Of a stretch of DNA of 64,000 bases, positions 8,700-21,869 are shown in pieces (positions within the stretch are counted from its first letter, which is position 1; every line of letters starts with the position of its first letter). Under the pieces are notes generated by a model. It saw nothing but the letters and a program-made list of their open reading frames with translations, searched no databases and was not told the origin of the DNA. Location of the stretch: positions 5,270,001 to 5,334,000 of the forward strand of contig JARFIW010001082.1 in assembly GCA_036346225.1 (NCBI GenBank), read 5' to 3'. This DNA is from Platerodrilus igneus (Eukaryota; Arthropoda; Insecta; Coleoptera; Lycidae). Both the position numbers and the translations under genes were made by a program.

Positions 8700-10800
8700 A
8701 ATATTTAAAATACAATCAGTTTTATTTAAAGTATGTATACAATTACACTGAAAGTTATTTCTAGATGCGTAGACTAATATATCTTAATAAGCCTATAAGT
8801 GTCTTTGATAAAGCAACTGTTTCGGCTTAATTTTAAATCTCTTAATATTTAAAATTATACTTACGTTTTTTCAAAGACACTTGCCATCAAAAGATAATTA
8901 TAGTTGGGGTGATTGCTGGAGTCGATATTGATTTGAGAGAATTTTTCTTGCCTTTATATACAACTCTAAATTGAGCTAATCAACTTATGGTTTTTCGTTC
9001 ACCTAATTAAGCAATTCTTTAAACTACAATCTGTTAGTATCAAGATGTTTAATTGTTGTATAAAATATCTTCTAAATGGTGTAATAATTAGGTTACTGAC
9101 ACAGATTCATGTTAAACGTTAATTATCAGTTTCAGGTGTACTAAATTTTGTTATCAACTTCTTTGTTGACAAACAGGCAAAGTTTTTGGGTTTACCACAT
9201 TTACTGTGAATGCGCAATATATCATAATATAAATTTATCTACAGGTAATTGACATAAGAACGTGTGTAAACCGTTTTATTGCATTCAGATGTATTTTAAT
9301 CAGGTTGCGCATTTTAGAAATAGTGTATGTTAACCATGTGTTGTTAAAAGATGCTGGTAGGTTTTAGCAAGGTTGCTAAAACGTACTTATCCATTTATAC
9401 ACTATTTACAGCAAAAGCTTGTGTATACTCCATTCTTACCCTCCCTATGTATTTAGATTGGTAACAGCATTGCAGCGGTTAAGGGCGCGATAGCATCCCT
9501 GTATTTTCATAACACAAACTAATTTTAAAATAGCCGCTTTTGTGGTATAGCTTTCGCATGATAGAGGGAACTACTTTATTTTAGCTTTAGTAGTTTAGTA
9601 GTTCATTTCCAAGTTAGACAAATAACGGTTGCTAGGATACGGAACGATGCTGGTTTATTTTCCTCCATTCCTGTAACTATTCGTTGTAAATGACCTTCAG
9701 CGAATTTTTCTTGAACAGCAAGCAAAGCGTTAGGTACATAGTGCATTCTAATAATAGCCAAGGTCGTTTGCCGAAACAAATTTGTATTGTATTGTATTAT
9801 TTCATTTATGTGCATATGGTATTCGCTAATTTTTATTTTTGAATGTGTAGTTTATTGTTCATAGAGTGACATTTCGTTATTATTATAAACAAACATTTAA
9901 TGCTTTATTTAGTGTGGGTGTATTTGCGCTTGGGGGTAAGTATATTCTAAAATTCTTATACTTTGTGGATAGACAGAGAAGTAATCGACAAAATTAATTA
10001 TATATTTCATTCGATTTTGAAAATGCGTGTTCAAATATTGACATTAATTTTTGTAGGTTTGATTTAGTCGAGCAACTACTGTCTTCTTGAATAAATAAAT
10101 TATTTGTTTTGCATACATTATTTTATCAAAAATATTCATTATTTAATTTATGACACCGAATGGTGAAAATGACAGAAACTGGTACACTAACTTTTTTGTC
10201 CTATATAAATCAGTTTGAAAACGGCATAAACCTTATTTATAACTTATGCAGTCCCCTAAAAATGTCCTATCATGTTGTGATTATTTAGGGTACCAAAACT
10301 ATAAAAATCTTTTAAAATTTATTGAGATCCAGTCTAATAGATTTTGCAAAATCTTACTTTTAAGAAAAAACAATGTTTTGAAATTTGTGGCGAAAATACA
10401 ACTATTACTAACAACATGAAAAGTCGTTAGATTTCAAATTTTTCTCAAAATTATACACCAATTTAGGAGAATTACAGTCGCTTACTTTACTTTTCAAAAC
10501 TTAAATAAGAAAAAACCTATTTCTAAAAAATTTGAAATAATGTCCTAGGACTAAAAATGATTAACTGATTCTAAAAAAGTACAAAACTATAGGGTGTGTA
10601 GTTTATACAGTACTTTTCACTTCTAGTCAGACCTTAAATAATTTGAAATTCACAATTATTTCAAAAAATTTGTACTCCCGCTTTGTCTTATACAAGCCTT
10701 TCAAATTTCAAATATTTATCTGAAATGCGGAAAAAGTTACAGTATACTTACTTCCTGTTGTTGCCAGGTGTAAAGTTTCTTTTATTTACGTATTTACATT
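8700..10800. other. AT-rich intergenic stretch
   Basis: No gene could be supported. A 70-codon minus-strand frame at 9603-9815 is open but matches nothing I know. A short pocket at 9476-9495 shares a 13-base block (ttaagggcgcgat) with the reverse strand at about 15880-15893. Confidence 0.35.
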
Positions 10801-10806
10801 TTTCAG

Positions 10807-12980
10807 ATGGGTAAATATAAGAAAGTGTATAACCAAAATCTAGATGGTACTAGAAAACGATCGTCCAAGTCTAAAGCAGCCCGCTTAAGATGACTGAAAA
10901 TGCAACAATTACCGCTGTAAGTTATAATACATTCAGTAGTGTAGCTAGGATATCTTTATGTGGCTGTTTATTTTGGAATATAAAATCCAAAAACAATGAA
11001 AGTATACCTATTTAAATGTCGCATATCCACCCACAAGAATTATACATTCTTCAGATGCCTTGAGGATAGAAAACCACAAATTACCCGACTCTTCACTTAT
11101 GACTATTTGGAACTTATAAATATGATAATGCAAATTAAAAATATAAGTGTTTTCGCATTCTTCATAGAACTAAGTTAGTGTGATTACTCTGAAATTATGA
11201 CGTAGAAAAAAATTACTTAGTATTTTCTCAATGAATAGTTTTAAATGAGAATAGCACATCTGTACTGTATTAAAAATACTCGTTAAATTTGTAGGGTACA
11301 TACATAACAATAACATTTACGTTTTTACCTCGTTGAATTTTGATAACTGTGTTTTACAAAATATTATTAATTTTTTTGTAAAATTCTATAGAATTTCATA
11401 AGCTTTAGATTTTTTTTGACAACAATCCGAAAAAATTTTGTGCTATTTTGAACGAAGTAAGCTCTCGGATGTGTCATATGATTTTTATATAATTATTAAG
11501 TACTTACACTAAAAATGAGTAATTTTGCCTCATCTGCAAACAATGGTTCAAGCCTTCTAACTACACTGGTTATGCCCCTGTTACATTATAATTTCACAAA
11601 TACACATATTAATTAGATGTCATAATAAAACCCTAACTTTTTCAGTTTGAAATCCACATCAGATAATTTAGACAAGCCTGACCCACCAGGTTTGCAAAGA
11701 TTACCTGAGGTAGTTAGTAATCCAAGTACTTTATCTGAAGAAACTTCCGAGCCAGAAACAATGAAGTCGCAGACTGAGACAAAGTATGCTAATTTGTCTA
11801 AATAATCTAAATTATTATATCATTGTATTTCATATTTAGAGAACTGTGAAAAATTAACCGAGGAAAGGTCACATACACTTTCAGATAATTGGTCATTTAT
11901 ACAAGAAGCAGACTATAATAGGTAATACATTGTTATTTGTATTTCGAATTCATGTCGGAAACTATGTATAGGTAGGAAATTTATCTACAGGGTGATACAT
12001 TTAGTACGTCAAAATTAACTATAATGTGTTGTCCTGTATATATGCTAAATTGTGGGTTCATAAAAAATCTAATATTTTATTTTGTTTTTCAGAATAGAGG
12101 CTCGTGAATTATATTTCGAGATAAATCACTCTTATAAAGAACCAACTGTTAGTGGAAACCGCATTGTGAATTTGCAAATTAAGTTGGTCCATAGATCTCC
12201 AATACCGACATTCCCAAATTTGTACTGGTGGAAAACTATATCTGAAAGAGGAATGTAACAGAGGATTAGGTCTAGTAAGCTGCCTTATGTTTGCATGTAC
12301 AATGTGTGATGAGATATACAAGCATTACACTGAAGATATTTCGCAAAAATCCAAAATTAATTATGGATTTGTTTGGGGTACTCTGGCTACTGCCAGTACA
12401 CATCAAGAACTATTTTCAGTTATGGATATACCTGCCATGACACTCTACCAATTTAAAAAAATTGAAGCTGAATTAGGCGCTGTAAGAAAATCTAATTGTT
12501 TAATATCTTACTTGACAGTTTGTTTAGGTATGGAAGGACAATCTTATGAAAGATTTGGAAGAAAATGGAAAAGTAGAGTTAGAGTTGAGACAAAACCTTG
12601 ATGTCGATGCAAATGGAAATCCTGTCAAATCCTGCTAGCGATAGATAGATGGATGTTAAACGGACATATGACTTTAATTATTCATTGCGGTTGGCGACTT
12701 TTGTTGATGAGAAAGTCGCTGGGTTACTTATTAGTGCTAAATACAGAGAAACTTCATTCACAAAGTAGGTTTGGTACAATTTTCTATCTGAACATAATTT
12801 TTTCATGATATATTTCTAGATTGGGAAAATTGGTACTTGTGGAGTAGCTATCAGGTGGGGTGTCTATTGTACTTCGAAATTGAATCACGCCTATGAAAAA
12901 GAAGGTATATTGGCCCCTTTACAAGGAGCAAACCAAATATGATCAAACGTTGAAAGACGGTAAGGAATATAATGAATCCA
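10807..12980 (+). pseudogene. multi-exon gene remnant with a Mutator-like transposase domain
   Basis: Four exons can be read: 10807-10916 (start MGKYKK, Lys/Arg/Ser-rich, one in-frame TGA), 11646-11783 (Pro/Ser/Glu-rich), 11840-11921, and 12093 onward. Donors and acceptors are canonical (for example CT|GTAAGT at 10917, TTTTTCAG|A before 12093). The reading frame is preserved across introns 1 and 3 (both phase 2); intron 2 does not join in frame as read. Exon 4 encodes a SGNRIV block, a frameshift near 12215, then SCLMFACTMCD, WGTLATAS and MDIPAM blocks, which follow the order of the insect 'Mutator-like transposase' domain. Further frameshifts follow at 12600-12980, where the frame at about 12652 resumes (YDFNYS block). 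The introns suggest a domesticated gene or an intron-bearing element that has since decayed. Confidence 0.55.
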
Positions 12981-13422
12981 CTTGGATACTACATCCTGTG
13001 AAACGATGTATGTACGAGACAAATGCTGAATATTAATACAACTTGTAGAACATCATCAACAACGATACCATACAGTTAGTGCAAATGTAAATGCCACACT
13101 GTCTTTATTTACTGAAAAAAAATTTTTATTTACATTCGTACATCATTGTAACCTCTAGTAATTTAAATTCCTGTAGCATAGTTGGTAATAAGTAACAGGT
13201 ATATAGTAGTTATAGTTTACTAAGCATGCAGCACATTATACTTAAGTTGCTGATTGTTAGAATACGATAATTTGTTACGTTGGAGATAGCCTCTTTTGCA
13301 TTTTTTTCTTTTTTGCTCTATTTTCATTTAGCTACAAGTGCTTTAATTTTTTGTATTTGTTTCGTTTAAATTAAATTAAAGTAAATTAAATAGTTCTATT
13401 AGGCTAGTATAGTTGTTTATAA
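12981..13422. other. AT-rich non-coding stretch
   Basis: Nothing recognised. The 3' remains of the Mutator-like gene fade out here. Confidence 0.35.
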
Positions 13423-14230
13423 ATGAAAATTGCTCATTTAAATGTGCATTTTGATTTGGTTGGTGTCTCTGAAACATGGCTTACTTCATACGTCCCCAAT
13501 ACCTCTGTCAATATAAATGGGAATAATTTTTTTCATAATGATAGAGTGGGTCCAGGGGGTGTGGTTGGTGTGTACGTAAGGAAGGAACTTAAATGTCAGG
13601 TTATTTTGTTTGGTTTGCAATTGACTCGTATACTTGAACATATCTTGGATAATGTTTAAATTAAATCTCAAAACTTTTACTCTGGGCACAGTATACAGAT
13701 CCCCAAACTCTAATCTGCTTAGTTGTGTTGATGAACTAGATAATATATTATCTTATTTAGCACCAATGATGGATAATATAATATGTTTAGGTGATGTCAA
13801 TGTGAATCTTTTCAATTTAAGTAATATTATCACACGCTGCATTGATTCTTATGGATTCATCCTAGTAATAAACGAACCTACGCGCATAGCAAATAACAGC
13901 AGTACTCTTTATTGATTCCATATATTTATCAAGTGATGAATTATTTGTTCGTGCAGGTGTACTATTGATGCTGATATTGTTTCGGATCACAGATTAGTTT
14001 TTTGCAAAATAAATGTTTATTTTGATACCACAAAACCAATAAATGTAACTATTAGAAGTTTTTCTCGATTTAATCATGAAATATTCTTTGCGGATTTGAT
14101 TAGACTATCTTGGACTGATGTTCTATGGGAATCTAGTATGCATAAGAAAATAAAAGTATTCAACTCCTATATTATAAAATTGCTTACAGAGAATGTGAAA
14201 CAGGCTATGTTCAAAAATACCTATATACAC
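13423..14230 (+). pseudogene. endonuclease domain of a second non-LTR retrotransposon family (Jockey/CR1-like)
   Basis: The frame reads VGVSETWLT (the ...ETW motif of APE-type endonucleases), then VGPGGVVGVYVR. After a frameshift near 13650 come LGTVYRSP and CLGDVNVNLFNLS (GDxN-type motif), and after another at about 13910, DSIYLSS and VSDHRLVF (catalytic SDH). Motif order is complete for an EEP endonuclease. It continues with a weaker 'RSFSRFNHEIFF' block as seen upstream of RT in CR1/Jockey-type elements, but no RT follows. It is distinct in sequence from the RTE-like family. Function in living elements: nicking the target site. Confidence 0.6.
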
Positions 14231-14289
14231 ATTATTGTAAATGTTACAACAATTGAACCTATTTTTATTTTCTTAGTTATTCATTAAAA

Positions 14290-16140
14290 ATAAAACATTT
14301 GTAATAATTTTGTTTTAATAAAGCACATTTTACAGGTAACAACTCAAAGTTTTTTTGTATTGGAAATACCTTTTTCGATATTAGCATTTGATGAAAAATA
14401 TTAAACCGAAGACCCCAAATATTCTATTAGTTTAAAATATTTATTGAAATAAACGTTTAGTCGTTTTTGACAGAGTTAATTTAATGTAACAATATAGCTA
14501 TTTTTGACAGAATAAACCAAAAAGGAATTCTTTTATGGTTTATTTATAATGCCAAAATTAGGTCTAGTTGCGTAAATTGTTTAATCCTAACTAAACTTTT
14601 ACACTTTTATTTTTAATTTAGCCTAAAATATATTTCATAATTAGTGAGAGTTTTGAAGTTTATTGTTTATTATAATCATTTTTTGCCGGCAGCACAATTT
14701 GAGAAAATGTTATCACATCTATTTGACGTTACATGTGAACTTTGTATGACCAAAAAATGACGGAAGTCTGCTACGTGGGGGTAAAGAATGGGAACACTAA
14801 TAAGTTGCCTATATATTTAAAGCTGATTTTGACACTTTTCAAATTGAAAATATAATTACCATTGCAGACCCCTGGTGAAGATACACAAGACAATGAACGT
14901 CCCCAAAGTGAAGTGTAAAATGATGTAGGAAAAATTATCGTTTTTTGAGAACGTCCTCCCCCAGATGGTTCAAATTTGTAAATCATTTTGCTGAGTACCA
15001 AACTCGCAACCTAATTTGTAACAAAATGTATCCTATTTCCCTGCGATGGTTCCACTAAGATATTTTAATAAACATTACTCTTGCTAACATGATGCAATTT
15101 TTTGCTTATATTGAATATTGTAGAATATCTAGTTACGTTTTGGGATACGGCACACTACCCTTTTTTTAAAAACTATTATAACATAGTATAAGTTTCACAA
15201 AGTAACACTGCTGTAATAATTTACTTATCGCTTGTAAACATAAACATGGAAGTTTACAAACAACCATGGATGTTGAGGTTATGTCATTTTTGGCTTCATA
15301 AATATTCGCAATTAATCCAATCATTATTATATTACACTTATCAAAAAATAATTCACCATATAGTATTAGTTTACTTCATTTCAATGCGACAAAAACAAAG
15401 TCCAAAATAATTCAATTTGAAATATTCTAGTTTTAAACCTTATTCTACACATCATTAACAGTGCCATCTTCGGCGAAAGTTGTGAACAACTTCTATTAAA
15501 ACGGCGTACAATTAATGTAATAATTCAATAAAATCCATTCAGTACACTACGGCTATGATGATCAATATTTTTGAAATTTTTTTTAACAGAACGATTATAA
15601 ATGTATTCTGCTATCCAACGAATGCTTTTTTTTATATACAAATTGATTCTGTTAGATGTAGTAACTAAAATAAAGTAAGTGAATTTTAACATTACTTTTA
15701 ACAGCTATTTCTTGCTTATTACTCCACTTTAGAAAAAAAAGCAAACCTTCGTTAGAAAGTACAAAGTTTTGTGAGTCTAATCGTGAAGTTACATTTTGCA
15801 TATTTTCAATCCAACAAAAGTTATTTACCAAACAGAGTAACCTGTTTTTGATGGATTTTAGGCAGCCAACCATACACCCGATCGCGCCCTTAAGCACAAA
15901 GGATAGACAATCCTGTATTGCAACGAATAATGGTTATTACTGTAAATTGCATAAATAAACTGAATCGACTCTTGCAGTGTACCCAACTCGCAGATTTGGC
16001 AGAATTTCCAACAAACAACAAAAAGTTTGAAAAGTATGTGCTTAAGTATGCCATCGAATTGTGGACAAGTCCAAGGTAATCGCGTTAAGATAGGCGCATA
16101 ATTACATTTGACTGATAAATAATCTGTTTCGACTAAATTA
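14290..16140. other. AT-rich intergenic stretch with one exon-like scrap
   Basis: At about 14866-14917 on the plus strand, an acceptor-like ...ATTGCAG is followed by 17 open codons (TPGEDTQDNERPQSEV) and a TAA. This looks like a tiny terminal exon, but no partner exon was found. A minus-strand frame at 15652-15897 (81 codons) is open but unassigned. The rest shows nothing. Confidence 0.3.
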
Positions 16141-16144
16141 TTAG

Positions 16145-16146
<2 letters not shown>

Positions 16147-16190
<44 letters not shown>
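16147..16190. repeat. (TA)n microsatellite
   Basis: Uninterrupted TA dinucleotide array of about 44 bp. Unlike the arrays at 26-37.6 kb, it does not border an LTR unit. Confidence 0.95.
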
Positions 16191-16191
<1 letters not shown>

Positions 16192-16479
16192 CTATAAGTC
16201 TAGTAACGTATGTATAAATGCTAACAAAAGAACTCAAAATTCATAAGTTTTAGGTAATTCTGTTATGTTTAGGTAGTAGATGAACAGTGTAAAAAATAGC
16301 AATGTAATTGTGACAAAAATAAAGTTTTCACATAAAAGTAAGTAAAGCTATATTTCTACAGAATTGTCTGAGCAATTATTAATTAAATCCAGGGGACTAG
16401 CTAATAACATTAGTAGTCAGAGAGACAAGCACAGACAATGAACGGTGTGTAACTAGCAAGGTAATTAGGTTAATTTATG

Positions 16480-16595
16480 TCTATATCTCGTCTGCACTCG
16501 TGTAAAGGTCCATGTAGAGAAAATTGTATGTAGATCTAAGTTTAATACTTAAATATTTGCAGTAGAAATAGTAATAATTAAATAACAGATCATAA
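16480..16595 (+). repeat. interspersed repeat, copy 1 of a direct pair
   Basis: The stretch containing 'tctgcactcgtgtaa', 'gagaaaattgtatgtagatct' and 'tacttaaatatttgcagtagaaa' is repeated with moderate divergence at about 18660-18770. Identity of the element is unknown. Confidence 0.6.
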
Positions 16596-16599
16596 AACT

Positions 16600-18655
16600 G
16601 TGTAATTAGCAGATGACGGATTTTACATTCAGTTTGTTAATTTCTAAATTTTATTAGAACACTTTGTAACATTATTTTGTAATGTTAACGAATAAACAAA
16701 TTAATTAATTAATTAAAATTCATTAACTTGCATAACTTATAGACAAGAATTAAATAATAAATTATTTTTATAGTTTAGTTAGCATCCCGCATAAAAGACC
16801 AGGTTTACAAATAGCTTAAGGCTAAACTATTAGAAATTCCAGCAGCAGGTCATCATAATTTAAAGCTCTACCCTTGCAAATTCAAATACAATAACCCTTT
16901 TTAAAGCTTAAGTCGGTTACAGATTGACGAATCTGATAAAATTAAAATGGAATAGTACCTTTTAACGTAAATAAAGAAAAGCAATTTTCTGTTGAAAAAC
17001 TTTATCTTCTTAATATTTTCGTTGATTGACAGCGGGTTATAGAAAACGAAACATTATAAATAGCGAAAACTATTTCCAATTTGATTTGTTCAAAGATTGC
17101 AAGTAATTTTAAGTAGTCTGGAGACATCCATTGTAATTAAAATCCATTTCGACTCAAGTGGGTTAACCGGTCTTTTGTTAATGGTAGACCCCTGTCGCCA
17201 AGGAGCATGGTCCACATTTCAGTAATTAAGAAATTCTTAGAAGATATAACATATTTAAACCATTAGAAAAATAATTGCTTTCGTGACCCTCATCTAAAAA
17301 GGGGTTGGATTTGGTTTCTGAAATCTTGTTTTGTGGGAGGTTCTGTTAAGTCATTGGATAACCGAAATATGACGTAAATAATGGTTAGAGTAGGAATTAA
17401 TCTATATAACTTAAGGCTTTAGCAAAAAGGGAGTTTTCCAATGGGGCTGTCCGTGGTCAAGAAGTAGAAAGAAACGTAGTTCGCGGGTAGCGTTCTCCGG
17501 CATCACAGATATAATATTTCACTTAGTATCACGATAGTAAAAATTGGAAAGGAGTGATAACTCTTCCAGTTCACGAGGGTTACGCCCGTATGTTCGCGGA
17601 TTTATAGTGATACAAAATAAATAATAAAAAGCTTGTAGGCGTGTGACCCACAAGTTAAGTGATATTGTCAATAAGATCCTGCCGGGTTCGTATGCCATTC
17701 AATTATTTAAAAATTACAAGCTACAAGAGCAACAAGCGAGATTCCCTCCCTCAATTTAAGAGCTGTTTTACGTTGGAAGGCAAGCCATTAAACAATGGAC
17801 AATTTTTAGTTATTAAGTTTTTATAGTTAAGTAGCATGATCCATTTTTAGTTAATTTATTTATTAGGACGTTTTGGCCATAACCCGTAGGATTAATTTAG
17901 TGTAAGATTTATAATATATTTTCTTTCATATACAGTGTTTGGGGATTACTTATGTACGCAAAACTTTCATAATTCCATATTCACCTATTCAATTAAATTT
18001 CTAAATTAAAATCAATGAATGTAAGAGGTTCACGTTTATTGCTCTGTTAATTAAATAGTTTTGTTTGCCATTGATTAAGTCAATAGTTTTTTATTATTTT
18101 TTTTTATCATGAAAGTTGCATAAGTATCCAAAAAGATAAGAGTTGATTAAAAGAAACAATTGTCCTCCTTGGGATGACAAGTCTCTCAAGGTTTTGCACG
18201 AACATTTGGACATTCTCGACTTGTCTGGCGCCCTTGGTAATTGTCATTAAACCACGATATTTCTGAAAAGTGCCAAATTTTTTTTGTACTGTATTATATA
18301 TTAATTTAACCCTTTCTGCAAAATTTTAACCCTCTATATGATCCACGACCTTCCGCTAGCTAGTGCCGGTGACCTCCCTTTAATTTTTGTTTTACAGGCC
18401 GCTCCCATTTTATAATTTTACTCGAAAATACATACTTAGTAGCTTTTCCGCCTGTAACAAATTTAATAAATTACATAAAAATTGCGCTGAAAAAATTCTA
18501 CATGTCCAATTATGTACAAAAAGTTTGGATTATGTTTATAAATTGACACCCATTAGATTACTTAATTTAAAGATGGTTCAAATGTAGATTATTGAAATTA
18601 ATTATCGGCCACGTTGTTGGGTGTGACAAAAGGGACAAAGAATTACAGCTAGTTG
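16600..18655. other. non-coding stretch between two repeat copies
   Basis: No gene recognised. Some pockets (17150-17240, 17480-17760) are less AT-rich and could be parts of old LTRs, but no bounding repeats were found. A short plus-strand frame at 18387-18587 is open but unassigned. Confidence 0.35.
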
Positions 18656-18659
18656 CAAA

Positions 18660-18770
18660 GTATGTATGTATCTCTTATGCACTCATGTAGAAGCCGATAT
18701 AGAAGAAATTGTATGTAAATCCGAGTTCAATACCTAAATACTTGCAGTAGAAATCATAATAATTTCAAAA
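18660..18770 (+). repeat. interspersed repeat, copy 2 of a direct pair
   Basis: Matches 16480-16595 in the same orientation ('tatgcactcatgtagaag', 'agaaattgtatgtaaatc', 'tacctaaatacttgcagtagaaat'). The matching block ends abruptly on both sides, as expected for copies of one mobile family. Confidence 0.6.
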
Positions 18771-19249
18771 CGAAAAAGACGAACAATCGAAGAGGAGAAC
18801 TACAGCTATTGACAGCTGTTTTTTTCTAAAACCCCCCGAAATATGAATATCATGTGAATACAGCAAAATTTCTAATATAGCGTCTCGTTAGTTTGACTTT
18901 TAACAACAAATTGTTTTAATTCGACGAATAGTTGTTAAATATTGTCCTATCTTTTTTCAATTTCATCCGAAGACGTTCAACCAACATGTTCAAATTCAGC
19001 ATGCCTTGATATGAGCAAAAATATGTATTCTTATACTTTCTTCTATTTCTACCCATTCTGGAAATAAAAGTGGTAAATTGATTATCACTAACGATGGAAA
19101 TAGCAGTGTATCATCCTAATATAAAGAAGATGACAATTCTGTTCAAAATTCTTCCCCACAAAATTTGATTTATTTTATAGACCCTAAGGTGAATGATTCC
19201 ATACCGTGAGACGGGCTTTTCAAAAGGAAAAAACCTTCATTTGAGTCTA

Positions 19250-20235
19250 GTAAACTGTATTACCGAATTTTTTCAAACGATAACAAAGTACAAGGAGAAT
19301 AGCTATCCTATAGTACACCATTTAATCAAGTGTTTCGCTCAACTTCCATAGCATGTGATGAAAAAGAAAACAAGGAGGCTTCATTTATTTCAAGACATGA
19401 GATTATTCCGAAAAACATCTACAAAGCAGTGGAAATATATGAAAAATCAAAATATCACATTAATTCTGTCACAGCAGCTCTAATCAAGCTAAATATCGAG
19501 AAAAGCAAATTGAAAAACGTAAGTTAGTACAAAGCGTCTTATAGATATCGCACTTTCCATAGACATACAAGGCCTTGCATACCGTCGAAATGAAGAGGCT
19601 GCCTATTCTCTTTCCCAAAAAAGATATCGGTAAATTTTTTAGAGCTTGTTTTACTGTTGTGTAAATATGACGTAATCTTGAAAATACATGTTAAAAAGTA
19701 TATAGAAGATAGTAAAGAAAAAGAAAAAAGTGACAGAACTGAAGAATCTGGTAATGACAGGAAACAAAAAGAAAAATGTCGGAAGAGGATGTACATTGAC
19801 TTTCCTGTCTAAGACGTTTATCAACAAACTAGTAACAACAATTGGTAGTATGGGATGGCACATGATCTTAAAGGATTTGGCAGACAGCATTAATTGTAGT
19901 TTAATGATGGATAGCACACAAGATGTCTCTGTAATGGATCAACTGACTATCTCTGTTTGCTGTGTTGTGCATTGAAAAATATATAAAACACTCATTGATT
20001 TGACAGTTGTTGAAAACTTTAATGACCAAGCACTTTTTGAAAAGCTAAAAATGAACTTAAACAAATATAGTAGCCTGTCATGGGGCTGCCAGACTGAAAG
20101 GATGCTACAATGAACTTTACACTCGCTTAAAGAATGAAAACCTAAAAATAATTTACACTCATTGTATGGTCCATGCCCGTTCTGAATGGACCTGCAACTT
20201 GAAGAAGTTCTAGATTTCTAGAACGGTTAGAATGG
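19250..20235 (+). pseudogene. hAT-superfamily transposase remnant (ZMYM/52K-repressor-like type)
   Basis: A series of short frames, shifted against each other, follows the order of insect hAT transposases. First a KYHINSVTAALIKLN-like block after a degraded zinc-finger region. Then an RRNEEAAYSLS block, and TFLSKTFINKLVTTI, MMDSTQDVSVMDQL (around the first catalytic Asp) and, after further shifts, GAARLKGCYNELYTRLKNEN and IYTHCMVHA blocks. The last two correspond to the conserved 'D-G-A-N-M-xG-xYNG...L..C.AH' region; the catalytic Asp itself falls in a damaged spot. The C-terminal hAT dimerisation domain is absent, cut off by the RTE-like copy beginning near 20300. Dead copy. Confidence 0.6.
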
Positions 20236-20299
20236 CTTACGTATTTCAGTGAGCTAAAGAGCCTAACAATAGGTTTAATCAAATTAGCGGAGTCTTTAG

Positions 20300-21425
20300 T
20301 GCGGAATCAAGACTAAGACAAGTCCCCAAAGGGGCAACAGCTTTTTCGATACAGAGACCATAGGAGTTGGTACTGCGATGTGGAAGGCTGCGGAAAACCA
20401 CCACATTACCTCCCAGGTACACAGCGCACTTAAATTGCTACTTAAGATGACGGCATCCTATGTGGTAAAATATTCCGGAGTTATAACAGTCCCCCATTCG
20501 GATCTCTGATAGGGGACAACTTTGGAGGATGTGATCGGAAAGTTTGCCGCGAATATTATGCGAGTCTGTGAGTGGAATGTCAGAAGTATAAAGCAGGTAT
20601 CTAAGCTAGAAAATTTGAAAATTGAAATGGATAGGTTAGCATTAGCCGTGGGATTAGCGAAGTTTGGTGGTCAGAGGCGGATCTTTGGAGCGAAGACTTT
20701 AGGGTAATTCATATAGGATCAGAGGAGGGAAATTCAGGCGTGGGGATAGTTATGCGAAGAAATTAGGACACTGTAGAAAACTACTTGCAAAAGAACCACA
20801 GAGTACCGATGGTTAGATTAGAATCCAATCTGGTAAATACAGTAATAATACAAGTGTACACGCCCACCTCTAACTACATCGACAAAGAGGTAGAAGTGAT
20901 CTGCAAAGATACCAAAGACATACTAAGATGCGTAAGAGAACATGAAAATTTAATAATTACGGGTTATTTTAATGCAGTGGTTGGTGAGGGTAGAGAAGGG
21001 GCGGTAGTAGGTAGATAGTAGGTTTATTAGGTTTAGGCACGAGAAACGACAGCAGAAATAGGCTAGTAGAATTTTGCGACAAAAACAATTTAACCATCAC
21101 AAACACATTTTTTCAACATCATGCTAGAAGACGATACAAGTGGAAGATGCCAGGAGACATAGGGAGATATAAAATAGATTCTTGTTAGACAACGGTTTAG
21201 AAATCAAGTAAAAAACTGTAGAAGCTACCCAGAAGTAGATATTGCCCACAATATCGTAATTATGAACGCCGCGCTTACATTTAAAAATTTTAAAAAAGAA
21301 ACGGAAAAAGGTATGTTGACTTTGAATAACTAAAAGATAAAGATATCCACGAAAAATTTGAAAAAAGGCAAATGAATTGTTGAGAGGTACGGAAAAATTT
21401 CTGATACTAAGAAAGAAAATTTTCT
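20300..21425 (+). pseudogene. RTE-like retrotransposon, 5' UTR and endonuclease (copy 2)
   Basis: The GC-richer leader (about 20300-20520) resembles the 5' UTR of CFDP2-like elements. Coding then starts with MRVCEWNVRSI (normally GTWNVRSL, motif 1) and continues through KLENLKIEMDRL, a frameshift zone at 20665-20785, TVIIQVYTPTS, HENLIITGYFNAVVGEG (GDFNA motif with D replaced by Y) and the ENxLTITNT block. It ends in the linker at about 21425 without an RT. It supplies the 5' half that the 2.7-5.4 kb copy lacks, and also the empty site for the SINE at 3151. Stops and shifts make it non-functional. Confidence 0.7.
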
Positions 21426-21593
21426 TATAAAATTTGTGCATTATAATCATTTTAAAACCAACAAAACGATAAAGAAGATAAAAGAGCCCTAATTATCACC
21501 ACCGTCAAGCTCGCCAAGCGATTCTCAAAAGCTAAGACCAGGCGGAGCCGTCATTGTTGGTCGAAACTACATTACATTTGATTTCTTCCCAAT

Positions 21594-21866
21594 ACCCCAC
21601 CCCAAGGTACTACATTGGCCATGAAGCGTGTAATTTTATCTAGAAATTTTGAATTTTGCCGAATCCTTGCTGTTCCAAGAAAGATAGGGATCTTTAACGT
21701 GCGTGACAATACACGAGACCTATATTTTACCTCTCACCCAAACGAGGACGTACTCTTGTGAAAAATGCTCGCCTAAAATTTTTGAAGCGGACCATGTCGG
21801 GATTCGAACCCGGAACCTTGGGCGTAGTAGTCACATGCATATCAACTAGGCCACGTAGCCGCCGAG
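21594..21866 (-). mobile_element. tRNA-derived SINE, copy 3, most complete
   Basis: On the minus strand the head starts GGCGGCTACGTGGCCTAGTTG (A-box region), with the B box GGTTCGAATCCCG about 30 bp further. So an intact Pol III type-2 promoter layout is present. The body and 3' end match the other copies, ending in a 'GGTACCTTGGGGTGGGGTATTGGG' type block. The tRNA parent cannot be told by eye. It lies 170 bp after the end of the RTE-like copy 2. Confidence 0.75.
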
Positions 21867-21869
21867 GGC

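Noticed and set aside
9603..9815. 70-codon minus-strand open frame
   Set aside because: Open by chance length for this composition; no domain, no splice sites, no repeat partner that I could see.
15652..15897. 81-codon minus-strand open frame
   Set aside because: No recognisable motif; the shared 13-base block with 9476-9495 is too short to claim a TIR pair.
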